A stretch of DNA of 64,000 bases from Asaia bogorensis (GCA_945873195.1 CAMCDA010000003.1:1-64000), one strand, 5' to 3'; positions 50,925 through 60,213 are shown, numbered from the stretch's first letter. A program made the numbers and translations. Notes: generated by a model from the sequence alone, not told the origin.

Positions 50925-51668
50925 ATGCGGCTCAAGGACAAGGTCGCCATCATTACCGGTGGCGCGCACGGCATGGGTGAAGCCGAGGCTCGGCTGTTCG
51001 CCAAGGAAGGCGCGGCGGTCGTCATCGCCGACGTCCTGACTGACAAAGGCGAAGCCGTCGCCGCCGACATCAATGCCGGCCAGGGCCGAGCGATGTTCGT
51101 GAAAACGGATGTGACGTCGGAAGCGGACTGGAAGGCGCTGATCGCGAAGACCATCGCGGCCTATGGCAAGCTCGACATCCTGGTGAACAACGCGGGCATC
51201 AGCGGCAGCGCGGTCGGCGACCAGGACTCTCTGGAAGGCTGGAACAAGCTGATCGCCATCAACCAGACCGGCGTGTTCCTCGGCACGACGCTGGCGGCGA
51301 AGGAAATGGCGAAGGCCGGCAAGGGCGCGATCGTCAACATCTCCTCCATCATGGGCTTCATCGGCGGGGCCGAGGGCAGCCTGGGCTACTCCGCGTCCAA
51401 GGGCGCCGTCCGCATCATGAGCAAGTCCGCCGCCCTTCGCTGGGGTCCGCAGGGCGTGCGCGTGAACACCGTCCACCCCGGCTACATGCCGGCGATGCTG
51501 AACGGCACCAACGCCGGCGGCCGCGCGGCGAAGATCCCGGTGACCCCGCTGCGCCGCCTCGGCGAACCGATCGAGGTCGCGCATGGCGTCCTGTTCCTGG
51601 CCTCGGACGACGCTTCCTTCATCACCGGCACGGAACTGGTGATCGACGGCGGCTACATCGCGCAGTAA
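50925..51668 (+). CDS. Short-chain dehydrogenase/reductase (3-alpha/20-beta-HSD-like)
   Basis: A 247-residue classical SDR. The NAD-binding motif is TGGAHGMGEA, NNAG is intact (DILVNNAGISGSA), the catalytic Ser is in NISSIMGFIGG, and Tyr-Lys is YSASK. GGGAGAGA precedes the ATG at 50925; the frame extends upstream to 50781 without a ribosome-binding site. The sequence resembles cyclopentanol or 3-alpha-hydroxysteroid dehydrogenases. It heads a run of accessory metabolic genes. The substrate is unknown. Confidence 0.9.
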   Translation: MRLKDKVAIITGGAHGMGEAEARLFAKEGAAVVIADVLTDKGEAVAADINAGQGRAMFVKTDVTSEADWKALIAKTIAAYGKLDILVNNAGISGSAVGDQDSLEGWNKLIAINQTGVFLGTTLAAKEMAKAGKGAIVNISSIMGFIGGAEGSLGYSASKGAVRIMSKSAALRWGPQGVRVNTVHPGYMPAMLNGTNAGGRAAKIPVTPLRRLGEPIEVAHGVLFLASDDASFITGTELVIDGGYIAQ

Positions 51669-51684
51669 TCAGGCATCCGAACCG

Positions 51685-51706
51685 CCCCCTCCCGCACGGG
51701 AGGGGG
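51685..51706. terminator. GC-rich hairpin between SDR and MBL genes
   Basis: CCCCCTCCCG (51685-51694) pairs with CGGGAGGGGG (51697-51706) with a minimal loop. It lies in the 63-bp gap and may weaken read-through; there is no U-tract. Confidence 0.4.
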
Positions 51707-51731
51707 ACGTGCCCGCACGACAGGAGAGTCC

Positions 51732-52619
51732 ATGATCCCCGCCCCCTCCGCCCAAATCCCGGGCGTCTACCACCGCCGCATCGGCGACATCGTCGTCACC
51801 GCCCTTTCCGACGGATACCTCGATGGCGCGGTCGAGGTGATGCACAACATCGCCCCCGCCGACGCGACCCGCATGCTGGAGGAGAAGTTCCGCCCCGGCC
51901 GCCGCACCTCGGTCAACTGCTACCTGATCTACAACAAGGGCCGCCTGGCGCTGGTCGAGACAGGCTCGGGCAACTATCTGCTGCCGACCGCGGGCAAGCT
52001 GCTGCAGAACCTCAAGGCCGCGGGCGTCAACCCGGCCGACATCGACACCGTGATGCTGACGCACATGCATCCCGACCACTCGGCCGGCCTGGCCAATCCG
52101 GCGACCGGCGAGAAGTATTTCCCCAACGCCGAACTGGTCGCCCATGCGAATGAGCCGAAGCATTGGCTCGACGATGGAGAGATGAGCCGAGCGGGCGAGC
52201 GGGAAAAGAAGATGTATTTCGCGGCGACGCGGGAGCAGATCGCGCCGTATCACAACCAGATGCGGACCTTCGACAAGGATACCGAGGTGTTCCCCGGCGT
52301 CCGCTCGGTCGCGATGCACGGCCACACGCCGGGCCATAGCGGCTACATGATCGAGTCCGGCGGCAAGTCGTTGCTGATCTGGGGCGACATCATCCATGTG
52401 CCGGAAGTGCAGGTGCCGCGTCCGGAAGTGACGATGGCGTTCGACACCGACCCGCATGCCGCCGCGGCGACCCGCAAGCGCGTGTTCGACATGGTGGCGA
52501 CCGACCGGCAGTTGATCGCCGGCATGCACGTCCACTTCCCCGGCTTCGCGCATCTGGTGAAGCAGGGCGACAACTTCCTGATGCTGCCCGAGCCCTGGGA
52601 CCAGGCGTTCGGCGGGTGA
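51732..52619 (+). CDS. MBL-fold metallo-hydrolase
   Basis: A 295-residue metallo-beta-lactamase-fold hydrolase. The zinc motif is THMHPDH (His111, His113, Asp115, His116). A downstream His lies in MHGHTPGHSGYM and an Asp in LLIWGDIIHVPE, followed by GMHVHFPGFAHL. It resembles quorum-quenching lactonase-like or methyl-parathion-hydrolase-like members, but the substrate is unknown. There is no convincing signal peptide. Its stop overlaps the LysE gene (GTGA). Confidence 0.9.
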   Translation: MIPAPSAQIPGVYHRRIGDIVVTALSDGYLDGAVEVMHNIAPADATRMLEEKFRPGRRTSVNCYLIYNKGRLALVETGSGNYLLPTAGKLLQNLKAAGVNPADIDTVMLTHMHPDHSAGLANPATGEKYFPNAELVAHANEPKHWLDDGEMSRAGEREKKMYFAATREQIAPYHNQMRTFDKDTEVFPGVRSVAMHGHTPGHSGYMIESGGKSLLIWGDIIHVPEVQVPRPEVTMAFDTDPHAAAATRKRVFDMVATDRQLIAGMHVHFPGFAHLVKQGDNFLMLPEPWDQAFGG

Positions 52620-53251
52620 CCTTCGGGCTGCTGCTGGCTTCGGCCGTTTCCGGCGCCGCCTATACCCTGGCGCCGGGGCCGGCCTTCCTGGCCTTGCTGG
52701 GGATTGGGGCCGGCAGCGGCCGTCGCGCGGGTGCCCTGTTCCTGGCGGGGCATTTCGTCGGCGACGTCGTCTGGGCGTCGCTGTCTTTGGTCGCGATCAT
52801 CGGCGCCCGCACGATGGGCACGCTGGTGTTCGACATCCTCGGCCTGGCCTGTGGCGCCTATCTGTGTGTCCTGGGCTGGCGCGCCGTCACGGTGCGGCGC
52901 GGCGTCGACGGGTCCCTGACAACCGAGCCTCGGCGGCCGTTGATCCGAGGCCTGGCGTTTGGCCTGTCCAACCCGAAGGCTTATCCGGTGGCGGTCGCGA
53001 TGTTCACCGCCTTGCTGGCGGGCCATGCGAGCGCTCTGGACTGGTCGTCCTTCGCCCCGCTGCTGGCCGCCGCCTGCGTGGGGTTCGTCATCGCCGACAT
53101 CATCCTCGTCACCGTGATCGGCGCGTCCTTGGTCCGCCGTATCTACCAGCGTCACGCACTGTGGGTGACGCGGATATCGGGTGTGCTGTTCCTGGGCTTC
53201 GGCTTGCAGGCGATCAGCGCGTCGGGGTCAGCACTCCTCCGGCGGGGGTAG
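52616..53251 (+). CDS. LysE/RhtB family exporter
   Basis: A 211-residue inner-membrane exporter of the LysE superfamily (amino acids and related compounds), with about six transmembrane helices. The N-terminal YTLAPGPAFLALLGIGAGSGRRAG and the central LGLACGAYLCVLGWRAV plus LIRGLAFGLSNPKAYPVAVAMF are family hallmarks. It starts with GTG overlapping the MBL hydrolase gene by 4 bp. Its 3' end overlaps by 24 bp the end of the convergent carboxymuconolactone decarboxylase-like gene. Confidence 0.88.
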   Translation: MTFGLLLASAVSGAAYTLAPGPAFLALLGIGAGSGRRAGALFLAGHFVGDVVWASLSLVAIIGARTMGTLVFDILGLACGAYLCVLGWRAVTVRRGVDGSLTTEPRRPLIRGLAFGLSNPKAYPVAVAMFTALLAGHASALDWSSFAPLLAAACVGFVIADIILVTVIGASLVRRIYQRHALWVTRISGVLFLGFGLQAISASGSALLRRG

Positions 53252-53869
53252 CCTGGCGCGCTGGCGTTCCTGTTCGATGCCAAGCGTGTCGGTCCCCTCG
53301 ATCGGCACTTCCAGCCCGATCGCCAGCGCCGACACCGCCATGTAATAGGCCGTCAGCAGTGCGATATCGACGATCTGGCGGGCGTTGAAATGTTCGTGCA
53401 TCGCCTCCGCCACGCGCGGGGGAATGCGCCGCCCGGCGGAGATTTCAAACGCATAGTCGCACAGCGCGATCTCGGCCGACGGCAGGCTGCGCGGCGTGCG
53501 GCCTTCCCGGATCAGCAGCAACTGCTCCTCGGTCACGCCGGTGGCACGCGCCAAGGGTTCGTGATGCGCCCAGCCGTAATGCACATCCCGGACGGCGACC
53601 ACGATCACAAGTTCGCGCTGCGTTTCGTTCAGCAACGTGCCGAACCGGCAATAATCGCCAAGGGCCGAGAAGGGCCGCAGACCGTCCGGCGCCAAGGCGA
53701 GCGTCTGCATCAGGTTGGATACATAGCCCCGGCTTGTCGCGATGTCGGTAAGCGTCGCCTCCAGTTCGGCCTCGTTGATCGGGGGCAGTTCAGGGATATC
53801 GGTTATGGCCGGGGACTCCTGGACGACGCGATTTCCTGCACCAGGGCCTCGGTCGTTACCTGCCGACAA
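53228..53869 (-). CDS. Carboxymuconolactone decarboxylase-like (AhpD-fold) protein
   Basis: A protein of up to 213 residues with an all-helical AhpD-like domain: NLMQTLALAPDGLRPFSALGDYCRFGTLL, RELVIVVAVRDVHYGWAHHEPLARATG and ALCDYAFEISAGRRIPP. The CxxC pair of true AhpD is absent (YGWAHH at that place), so peroxidase-reductase activity is unlikely. The start is unclear: the only upstream in-frame start codon is a TTG at 53869, inside the isochorismatase gene, giving a 67-bp overlap. Internal alternatives would truncate the domain. Confidence 0.8.
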   Translation of the reverse strand: MSAGNDRGPGAGNRVVQESPAITDIPELPPINEAELEATLTDIATSRGYVSNLMQTLALAPDGLRPFSALGDYCRFGTLLNETQRELVIVVAVRDVHYGWAHHEPLARATGVTEEQLLLIREGRTPRSLPSAEIALCDYAFEISAGRRIPPRVAEAMHEHFNARQIVDIALLTAYYMAVSALAIGLEVPIEGTDTLGIEQERQRARLPPPEEC

Positions 53870-54480
53870 TAGCCGCGGTTGTTTCGCAGCGACCAGTCAT
53901 GCCGTTCCTGGCTGTGCGTGGCGCAAGCGTCGGTGGGCACCGTGACCAGATACCCAAGGTCGCAGGCATCGCGCACCGCGGAGTCCACGCATTGGTCCGT
54001 CAGCACGCCCGCCAGGATCAACGACCGCACGCCGAGGTTCCGCAGCACATAGTCCACGTTGGTGGACATGAAGACGGATGAGGAGGTCTTGGGGATCACG
54101 ATCTCATCTCCCGCCGGCGCGATGGCGGGCAGCACCTGGGCGTCCCACGATCCGCGCGGGACGAACAGGTTGCTGATCTTGTAGTCCAGGCTCATGTCTC
54201 GCCCGTCCTGGGTGAGGGACTCGATGACGGTGTACAGCACCTCGATCCCGCTGGTCCGGCAGGCGGCCTGTATCCGTTGCATGTTCGGCACGGCGGTGTC
54301 GCGCATCGCGCCCAGGAAGAAGCCGTAGCGCGCGTCGCGTTCAGCCTCCGTCATGGTCGTGTAGTTACCGCCGTCCGGACGCGCGTTGTAGTTCTGCACG
54401 TCGATGAACAGCAGCGCCGCGTGATCCGGATCGATCGGGATATCGCGGCTGAGCGACTGGGCGCGCCAATCCCGGGTCAT
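53803..54480 (-). CDS. Isochorismatase-family cysteine hydrolase
   Basis: A 225-residue alpha/beta hydrolase of the isochorismatase/nicotinamidase superfamily. The catalytic triad is visible as Asp27 (LLFIDVQN), Lys in EIVIPKTSSSVF and Cys in GVLTDQCVDSAVRDA. The cis-peptide AGVLTD region is typical. The reaction could be amide or biuret-type hydrolysis; the substrate is unknown. It lies 10 bp downstream of an SDR gene and overlaps the CMD-like gene, suggesting a three-gene minus-strand operon. Confidence 0.9.
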   Translation of the reverse strand: MTRDWRAQSLSRDIPIDPDHAALLFIDVQNYNARPDGGNYTTMTEAERDARYGFFLGAMRDTAVPNMQRIQAACRTSGIEVLYTVIESLTQDGRDMSLDYKISNLFVPRGSWDAQVLPAIAPAGDEIVIPKTSSSVFMSTNVDYVLRNLGVRSLILAGVLTDQCVDSAVRDACDLGYLVTVPTDACATHSQERHDWSLRNNRGYCRQVTTEALVQEIASSRSPRP

Positions 54481-54490
54481 GGCCTGGGGT

Positions 54491-55405
54491 TCACATCGGA
54501 TCCCAGGGGAACGCCTGCTCGGAGGTATCCAGCGGCATGAACGCCGCCTTCAGCGCCGGCGCGGCCATCTCGGCAATGCGTTCCGGCGTCCAGCCGTCGT
54601 CCCGCTGCACGATCCGGGCGGGGCGATGGGAGCTGAACAGATAGATCTCGTTCATCCGGGTCCCGAACACCTGCCCGGTCACGTCCTTGGCGGCATCCGA
54701 ACTGAGATACACCGCCAGCGGCGCGTTCTTGTCGGGCGTCATCTTCTGCGCCTTCTCGACCGCGGCCTTCTGTTCCTCGGTGGTCGTGGGGATGGAACTG
54801 GTCATCCGGCTCCAGGCCCAGGGCGACAGGCAGTTGGAGCGGACGCCGTACCGCGCCATGTCCAGCGCGATCGACTTCGACAGCGCGGTGATGCCCAGCT
54901 TGGCCGCCGCGTAGTTCGCCTGGCCCAGGTTGCCGATCAGGCCGGATGTCGAGGTGATATGCACAAACGACCCGCTCTCCTGCTTGCGGTACTCTTCAGC
55001 GGCGGCACGCGAGACGAAGAAGCTGCCGTTCAGGTGGACCGAGATGACCGACATCCAGTCATCCGGCGACATGCGGTGGAAGATGCCGTCGCGCAGGATG
55101 CCGGCGTTGTTCACCACCGCGTCGACGCGGCCGAAATGATCCATCGCCGATTGGATGATCTTACGCGCGGAGTCCCAGGTGGAAACGGATTCCGTGCAGA
55201 TTTCCGACACGCCGCCGTTCTGCGCGATCAGCGCCTTGGTCTGTTCGGCCGGCGTGGCCGACCCGCCCTCCCCGGACAGGGAGGCGCCGATATCCGCGAT
55301 GATAACCTTGGCGCCCTGGCCGGCCATCATGATCGCGATCTCGCGCCCGATGCCGCCACCGGCGCCGGTCACGACCGCGACCTTCCCTTCCATCATTCCT
55401 GGCAT
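54491..55405 (-). CDS. SDR family protein (multifunctional-enzyme-type dehydrogenase)
   Basis: A 304-residue SDR resembling the hydroxyacyl-CoA dehydrogenase part of peroxisomal multifunctional enzyme type 2. The cofactor motif is TGAGGGIGRE, NNAG is in VDAVVNNAGILRD, the catalytic Ser in HITSTSGLIGNLG and Tyr-Lys is YAAAK. The C-terminal 60 residues (EIYLFSSHRPARIVQRDDGWTPERI, in part) are typical of this subgroup. ATG at 55405 follows AGGAG; the longer frame lies in non-coding DNA. The context of CoA-transferase and CoA-ligase genes fits a 3-hydroxyacyl-CoA substrate. Confidence 0.9.
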   Translation of the reverse strand: MPGMMEGKVAVVTGAGGGIGREIAIMMAGQGAKVIIADIGASLSGEGGSATPAEQTKALIAQNGGVSEICTESVSTWDSARKIIQSAMDHFGRVDAVVNNAGILRDGIFHRMSPDDWMSVISVHLNGSFFVSRAAAEEYRKQESGSFVHITSTSGLIGNLGQANYAAAKLGITALSKSIALDMARYGVRSNCLSPWAWSRMTSSIPTTTEEQKAAVEKAQKMTPDKNAPLAVYLSSDAAKDVTGQVFGTRMNEIYLFSSHRPARIVQRDDGWTPERIAEMAAPALKAAFMPLDTSEQAFPWDPM

Positions 55406-55476
55406 GCCATCGTCTCCTGTACGCCGGTCTATCTGATCGGCGCACAATGCCGTCCGGAGCGGTCGGCGTCGAGACG

Positions 55477-56142
55477 TCAGGGCTTGTCCACCACCTGATG
55501 CAGGACGTTCGACGCGCCGGTCAGCAGCATCTGGATGCCGATGCACAGCAGCAGGAACCCCACCAGGCGGGTGGCCGTGCGTTCCCCCACCGGTCCCAGC
55601 CACCGGGCCAGCAGGTCGGCGTAATGGTAGCACGCCCAGACCGAGGCGGCGGCGGCGGTCGAGGCCAGGACGATCCCGCTGACAAAGCCGGTGTCGAACG
55701 TGAAGCTGGACGCGTGGACACTCCCGAAGGCGATCAGGATGGAGATCGTTGCCGGCCCCGCGGTCAATGGAATGGTCAGCGGCACGACCGCCAGGTCGCG
55801 CAAGGCAACGTTTGTGTCAGGGGAAGGCGCGTCGGCACCTGGGGGCGCCGTCAACAGCTTCCAAGCGCTCATGCCCACCATCAGCCCGCCGGCGATCCGC
55901 ACCGCTTCCAGGCTGATCCCGAACAGGCTGAGCAGATAGGACCCGCTGAACAGGGACCCCAGCATGACGATCAGGGAATACAGCGCCACCTGCCGCGCGA
56001 GCGTGACCCGTTCCTCCCGCGTGCCGTGCGACGTCATGGTGCGGAACACCAGGGCTGTGCCGAGCGGATTGAGCATGGCGAAGAGGGCGGGGAAGCCGAT
56101 CTGGAAGGCGTGCAGCATGACCGCGGGATCGAAGGCGGTCAT
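55477..56142 (-). CDS. MarC family integral membrane protein
   Basis: A 221-residue inner-membrane protein with six predicted helices. MarC hallmarks are FPALFAMLNPLGTALVFRTMT near the start (in part), GSYLLSLFGISLEAVRIAGGLMV, PLTIPLTAGPATISILIAFG and the C-terminal GFLLLCIGIQMLLTG. The family was once linked to multiple antibiotic resistance but has no proven function. ATG at 56142 is the family start; the long frame continuing upstream is antisense to the acyl-CoA synthetase and is not coding. Confidence 0.9.
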   Translation of the reverse strand: MTAFDPAVMLHAFQIGFPALFAMLNPLGTALVFRTMTSHGTREERVTLARQVALYSLIVMLGSLFSGSYLLSLFGISLEAVRIAGGLMVGMSAWKLLTAPPGADAPSPDTNVALRDLAVVPLTIPLTAGPATISILIAFGSVHASSFTFDTGFVSGIVLASTAAAASVWACYHYADLLARWLGPVGERTATRLVGFLLLCIGIQMLLTGASNVLHQVVDKP

Positions 56143-56310
56143 CGCGCGGGGGTTGTGATCGGGCGTGTCTTTCTGCGTTCTCGCACCGTTGGCACCTCCA
56201 TCCTTGCGGGCATAGGAGGGAATTCTTCGGCGTTCGGCAAGGGCCCGCCGGTTGCCGATGGAACGCTCATCGCGCCACAATGGCCGCGGACGGAGACGAC
56301 AAGATACGCC

Positions 56311-57912
56311 ATGCTGGGATTGAATCACGACTTCCCCCTGTTGCTGCCGACGATCCTGGAGCACGGGGCGATGAATTTCGGCGCCACCGCCGTCATCTCC
56401 CACGGGCGGGAGGAGGTGGTGAGGACCGACTATGCCCGCACCGCCGACCGCGCGCGCCGTCTGGGATCGTCGCTGGTGCGGCTGGGCTTCGGGCCGGGGA
56501 TGTTCGCGGGGTCGCTGGCCTGGAATTCCCACCGGCATCTTGAACTGTTCTACGGCATGACCGGCGTCGGTGGCGTGTTGCACACGGCCAACCCCCGTCT
56601 GCCGCCGGAGACGGTTGCCTATACGATCAACTTCACCGGCTATCGCACTCTGTTCATCGACCCGGACACGGTGCCGCTGGTCGAGCAGATCGCCCCGCTG
56701 CTGGAGACGGTCGAGCAGTTCGTGATGATGGCGCCCGGGCCGGTTCCGACTTCCCTGCCGAACGTCATAGCGTATGAGGACCTGATCACCGCCGGTGATG
56801 CCGATTTCGCCTGGCCCGTGCTCGATGAACGTTCGGCCTGCCTGCTGTGTTTCACCTCCGGCACAACCGGCGCGCCGAAGGGGGCGCTTTACAACCATCG
56901 CGGCACGGTGCTGGGGGCGATGTCCACCGGATCGGGGAACGGCTGGGGGCTCAGTGCGAATGACGCGATCATCGCTCTCCCGGGCTTCTTCCACTGCAAC
57001 GGCTGGGCGATCCCGTTCTTCGGTCCGATGTATGGCGCCAGGCTGGTGATCCCCGGCCGCAACATGGACACCGCCTTCCTGCATCGCCTGATCGTGGACG
57101 AAGGCGTGACCGCCGGTCCCGGCGTGCCGACGATCTGGCTGTCGATGCTGGAGCACGTGCGCCAGACCGGCCAGGGCCTCGGGCGGCTGAATCGATTGTT
57201 CTCGGGCGGTTCGGCTCCGCCGGCCGCGATGATGGAGGCGTATTTCCACGACCATGGCGTGCGCACGACCCATGGCTGGGGCATGACCGAAACGACCAGC
57301 GGGTCCACCATCTCCTTCGCGCCGGATGACATGCCGGAGGACGAGGCGATCGCCGCGATGCGGACCCAGGGCAAGCCGCTCTATGGCAACGAAATCCGCA
57401 TCGTCGATGAGGACGGGCGCTTGCTGCCGCGCGATGGGAAGACTCCGGGGCATTTGCAGGCGCGCGGGGCCTGGATCGCGGGCGGCTATTTCCGCCGGCC
57501 GGAGGTGGACTCGCAAAGCACCGATGGCTGGATGAAGACCGGCGATGTCGCGGTGATCGATCCCGACAACACGCTGCACATCGTCGATCGCGCCAAGGAC
57601 GTGATCAAGTCGGGCGGGGAATGGATCAGTAGCCAGGCGCTGGAGGACGCGGCCACGCATCACCCGATGGTGCAGGAGGCCGCGGTGCTCGCCATCCCCC
57701 ATCCGCGTTGGCAGGAGCGGCCGTTCCTGGTCGTGGTGGCGTCGGGTCCGGTCTCGGCCGAGGAGCTGCGCGCGCATCTGACCGATCGGGTGCCGAAATG
57801 GTGGCTGCCGGATTCGATCGCCTTCGTTGACGCGCTGCCGCATGGGCCAACCGGAAAGCTGGCCAAGAATGTGCTGCGGGATTGGATGGCCGAGGGCAAA
57901 CTGACGCCATGA
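56311..57912 (+). CDS. Long-chain fatty-acid--CoA ligase / acyl-CoA synthetase
   Basis: A 533-residue adenylate-forming enzyme that activates a carboxylic acid to its CoA thioester. Motif A10-type ATP loop [10 protein letters not shown] lies at residues 182-191. [10 protein letters not shown] is the A5 region, [14 protein letters not shown] the A7 region, [17 protein letters not shown] the hinge and A8, and [11 protein letters not shown] contains the catalytic Lys. The closest overall type is medium/long-chain AMP-ligases of the FadD/AlkK group. ATG at 56311 gives a complete enzyme; no strong ribosome-binding site is adjacent. It is divergent from marC. Confidence 0.93.
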   Translation: MLGLNHDFPLLLPTILEHGAMNFGATAVISHGREEVVRTDYARTADRARRLGSSLVRLGFGPGMFAGSLAWNSHRHLELFYGMTGVGGVLHTANPRLPPETVAYTINFTGYRTLFIDPDTVPLVEQIAPLLETVEQFVMMAPGPVPTSLPNVIAYEDLITAGDADFAWPVLDERSACLLCFTSGTTGAPKGALYNHRGTVLGAMSTGSGNGWGLSANDAIIALPGFFHCNGWAIPFFGPMYGARLVIPGRNMDTAFLHRLIVDEGVTAGPGVPTIWLSMLEHVRQTGQGLGRLNRLFSGGSAPPAAMMEAYFHDHGVRTTHGWGMTETTSGSTISFAPDDMPEDEAIAAMRTQGKPLYGNEIRIVDEDGRLLPRDGKTPGHLQARGAWIAGGYFRRPEVDSQSTDGWMKTGDVAVIDPDNTLHIVDRAKDVIKSGGEWISSQALEDAATHHPMVQEAAVLAIPHPRWQERPFLVVVASGPVSAEELRAHLTDRVPKWWLPDSIAFVDALPHGPTGKLAKNVLRDWMAEGKLTP

Positions 57913-57999
57913 TCGCCCCGTTCAGCCGCACTCTGGCGGAATTGCCGGGGGGGAGCAGGCGGATCGCTACGAGGACCAGCCGGCGATGACGTCGCGGCA

Positions 58000-58030
58000 C
58001 GTCATGGGCGCGCTTGACCCGCCCACGACG
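58000..58030. repeat. REP-like single arm (copy D)
   Basis: CGTCATGGGCG (58000-58010) pairs with CGCCCACGACG (58020-58030), one mismatch, around CGCTTGACC. It follows the CGTCAT...CTTGAC pattern of the inverted repeats at 20.0, 29.0 and 62.5 kb but occurs here as a single unit in the 163-bp gap after the acyl-CoA synthetase gene. Confidence 0.5.
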
Positions 58031-58075
58031 AAAGCAGCCGCCCCGGGGGCCAGGACCCCCTGCCGTCCCAGCCCC

Positions 58076-58963
58076 CTACCGCCGCCGCGCGGCCAGCGCT
58101 TTTGCGCGGTTCACAACATTCCGTGCCCGGTTCACCACCGGCACGTCGATCATCGCGCCTTCGAATTGAACCGCGCCCAGGCCCTGGGCATAGGCCTCAT
58201 CATACGCGGCGATCATCTTCTCCGCCCGTTCGACATCCTCGGCTGACGGCTGGAACTCCTCGTTCAGTACCGTCACCTGCAACGGATGCACCGCGCTGGC
58301 GCACATGAAGCCCATCCGGCGAGACCGGCGCACGATGGCGCGGAACGCGTCCTGGTCGCGGAAATCGGCGATCGAGCCCACGAAGCCCATCGGCATGATC
58401 CCCGCGGCCTTGGCGGCGAACAGCGTGCGCTGCTTCGGGTAGAACAGCGTCTCCGGGTCGGCGACCGCGCCGATATCGGCGGCGAAGTCCTCGGACCCCA
58501 GGCTGAGACCCACAAGCCGGCGGCTGGACTTGGCGATATGCTCGATCTTGAAGAACCCGTTGGCGTCCTCCACCAGCGCGACGAACTTGATCTTGCCCAG
58601 CGGCAGGCCGCGTTCGGCCTCCAGCTCATCGACGATGGATTCGATCGCCTGGACATGCTCGGGGCTGTCCACCTTGGTCAGCATCAGCGCGGCGACGCCT
58701 GGGATGACGGCGGCTTCCAGATCGCGCACCAGCAGGCGCCAGGGGCGGTTCACGCGCACCAGCACATCGGCGCCGTTGCGGTTCACCTGCGGGATCGCGT
58801 CGGCGATCAGGGTGCGGGCGCGCTCCTTCTGGGATGGGGCGACCGCGTCCTCCAGATCCAGGATGATGGCGTCGGCGCCGCGGTCGGCACCGGTGCGGAC
58901 GAACTTCTCGGCCGTCACCGGCACGAACATCAGCGAACGCCAGGCTGGCAGGTCATCACGCAT
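58076..58963 (-). CDS. HpcH/HpaI aldolase / citrate lyase beta-like CoA-ester lyase
   Basis: A 295-residue TIM-barrel lyase of the CitE/malyl-CoA lyase family, which cleaves or hydrolyses beta-hydroxyacyl-CoA esters with Mg2+. Motifs are SLMFVPVTAEKFVRTG, GADAIILDLEDAVAPSQKERAR (metal-binding Glu/Asp), VRVNRPW, LVEDANGFFKIEHIA and GLSLGSEDFAADIG. The C-terminus ends in a basic helix. It lies 2 bp downstream of a CaiB-type CoA-transferase gene, so a CoA ester made by the transferase is the natural substrate. The compound is unknown. Confidence 0.92.
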   Translation of the reverse strand: MRDDLPAWRSLMFVPVTAEKFVRTGADRGADAIILDLEDAVAPSQKERARTLIADAIPQVNRNGADVLVRVNRPWRLLVRDLEAAVIPGVAALMLTKVDSPEHVQAIESIVDELEAERGLPLGKIKFVALVEDANGFFKIEHIAKSSRRLVGLSLGSEDFAADIGAVADPETLFYPKQRTLFAAKAAGIMPMGFVGSIADFRDQDAFRAIVRRSRRMGFMCASAVHPLQVTVLNEEFQPSAEDVERAEKMIAAYDEAYAQGLGAVQFEGAMIDVPVVNRARNVVNRAKALAARRR

Positions 58964-58965
58964 GA

Positions 58966-60186
58966 TCAGGCTTCCTTGATTACGCCGTCGGCCACCATCG
59001 CCGCGATGCGCGCGGGGTCGTAGCCGAGGGATTGCAGAATGGCATGGGTATGCTGGCCGAGGTTCGGGGCCGGCGTGCGGATGCGGCCAGGCGTGTCCGA
59101 CAGGCGCGGGATCACGTTGTGCATCAGCACGGTGCCCGCTTCCTCGTCCGGGGCTTCGACCAGGATGCCGCGTTCCTGGACATGCGGGTCCGCGATCAAC
59201 TGGTCGACCTCATAGATCGGGGTCGCCGTGACCTCGGCCGCCGAGAAGATGTCCATGTTCTCCTTCAGCGTGCGTGCCAGGATGAAATCGGCGACGATCC
59301 CGTCGCATTCATCGATGTTGCGGACGCGGTCGGTGTTGGTGCGGAACTTCGGGTCGTCGATCATGTCGGCCCGCCCGATCGCGCGGAACAGCCGCTCCGC
59401 CATCGCCTGGATCGACGCCGAGATCGCGATGTAGCGCCCGTCCGATGTCTCATAGGCATTGCGCGGTGATGTCGTCAGCGACCGACTGCCGGACCGTTGC
59501 GGCTTCTGCCCGCTGACCTGATAAATCGCCGGATCGGGCCCCAGGATCGAGATGATCGGGTCGAGCAGCGGCAGGTCGATGACCTGACCCTTCCCCCCGG
59601 CCTCCACGACCCGCAGCGCCACCATGATCGCATAGGCGCCATAGAGGCCGGCGATCATGTCGGCCATCGCGAGCGGGGGCAGCACCGGCGGCCGATCCTC
59701 GAACCCGTTCTTGGAGGCGAAGCCGGACATCGCCTCCACCAGTGTGCCGAAGCCGGGGCGGTCGCGGTACGGGCCATCCTGGCCGAAGCCGGTGATGCGG
59801 ACGATGATCAGGCCCGGGTTGCGCGCATGCAGGACGTCGGGGCCGATACCCATCTCCTCCAGCGTGCCGGGGCGATAGTTCTCGATCAGCACATGGCTGG
59901 TGGCCAGCAGGTCGGCCAGCGCGTCGCGGCCGGCCTGGGGGCGCAGGTTGATCGCCAGGCTCTTTTTGTTGCGCGCATAGACCTTCCAGTGCAGCGACAT
60001 GCCCTTGGTGCGCCAGGCGCGCAGGGGATCGCCGACTTTCGGGTCCTCGATCTTGATCACCTCGGCGCCCTGGTCGGCAAGCTGGAGGCTGACCATGTTG
60101 CCGGCGACGAGGCGGGAGATGTCGACCACACGGATGCCGTCGAGCGGTGCCGGGGCGGTGGGGTCGAACTGGATACGTTTCAGCAT
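58966..60186 (-). CDS. CaiB/BaiF (class III) CoA-transferase
   Basis: A 406-residue family III CoA-transferase that moves CoA between carboxylic acids through a covalent Asp intermediate. The catalytic residue is Asp176 in PLAMADMIAGLYGAY. Other hallmarks are GIRVVDISRLVAGNMVSLQLADQGAEVIKIE (in part), IENYRPGTLEEMGIG, RITGFGQDGPY and the C-terminal HTHAILQSLGYDPARIAAM. It is the first gene of a two-gene operon with the HpcH-type lyase. Donor and acceptor acids cannot be read from sequence. Confidence 0.94.
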   Translation of the reverse strand: MLKRIQFDPTAPAPLDGIRVVDISRLVAGNMVSLQLADQGAEVIKIEDPKVGDPLRAWRTKGMSLHWKVYARNKKSLAINLRPQAGRDALADLLATSHVLIENYRPGTLEEMGIGPDVLHARNPGLIIVRITGFGQDGPYRDRPGFGTLVEAMSGFASKNGFEDRPPVLPPLAMADMIAGLYGAYAIMVALRVVEAGGKGQVIDLPLLDPIISILGPDPAIYQVSGQKPQRSGSRSLTTSPRNAYETSDGRYIAISASIQAMAERLFRAIGRADMIDDPKFRTNTDRVRNIDECDGIVADFILARTLKENMDIFSAAEVTATPIYEVDQLIADPHVQERGILVEAPDEEAGTVLMHNVIPRLSDTPGRIRTPAPNLGQHTHAILQSLGYDPARIAAMVADGVIKEA

Positions 60187-60213
60187 TGCGGACTCTCGTG
60201 GTTGCGCTAGTCT

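Noticed and set aside
55447-56310. Upstream extension of the acyl-CoA synthetase frame
   Set aside because: It lies antisense to marC and encodes a low-complexity sequence; the enzyme is complete from 56311.
56143-57843. Upstream extension of the marC frame, antisense to the acyl-CoA synthetase
   Set aside because: MarC proteins start at the ATG at 56142; the extension is an Arg/His-rich shadow.
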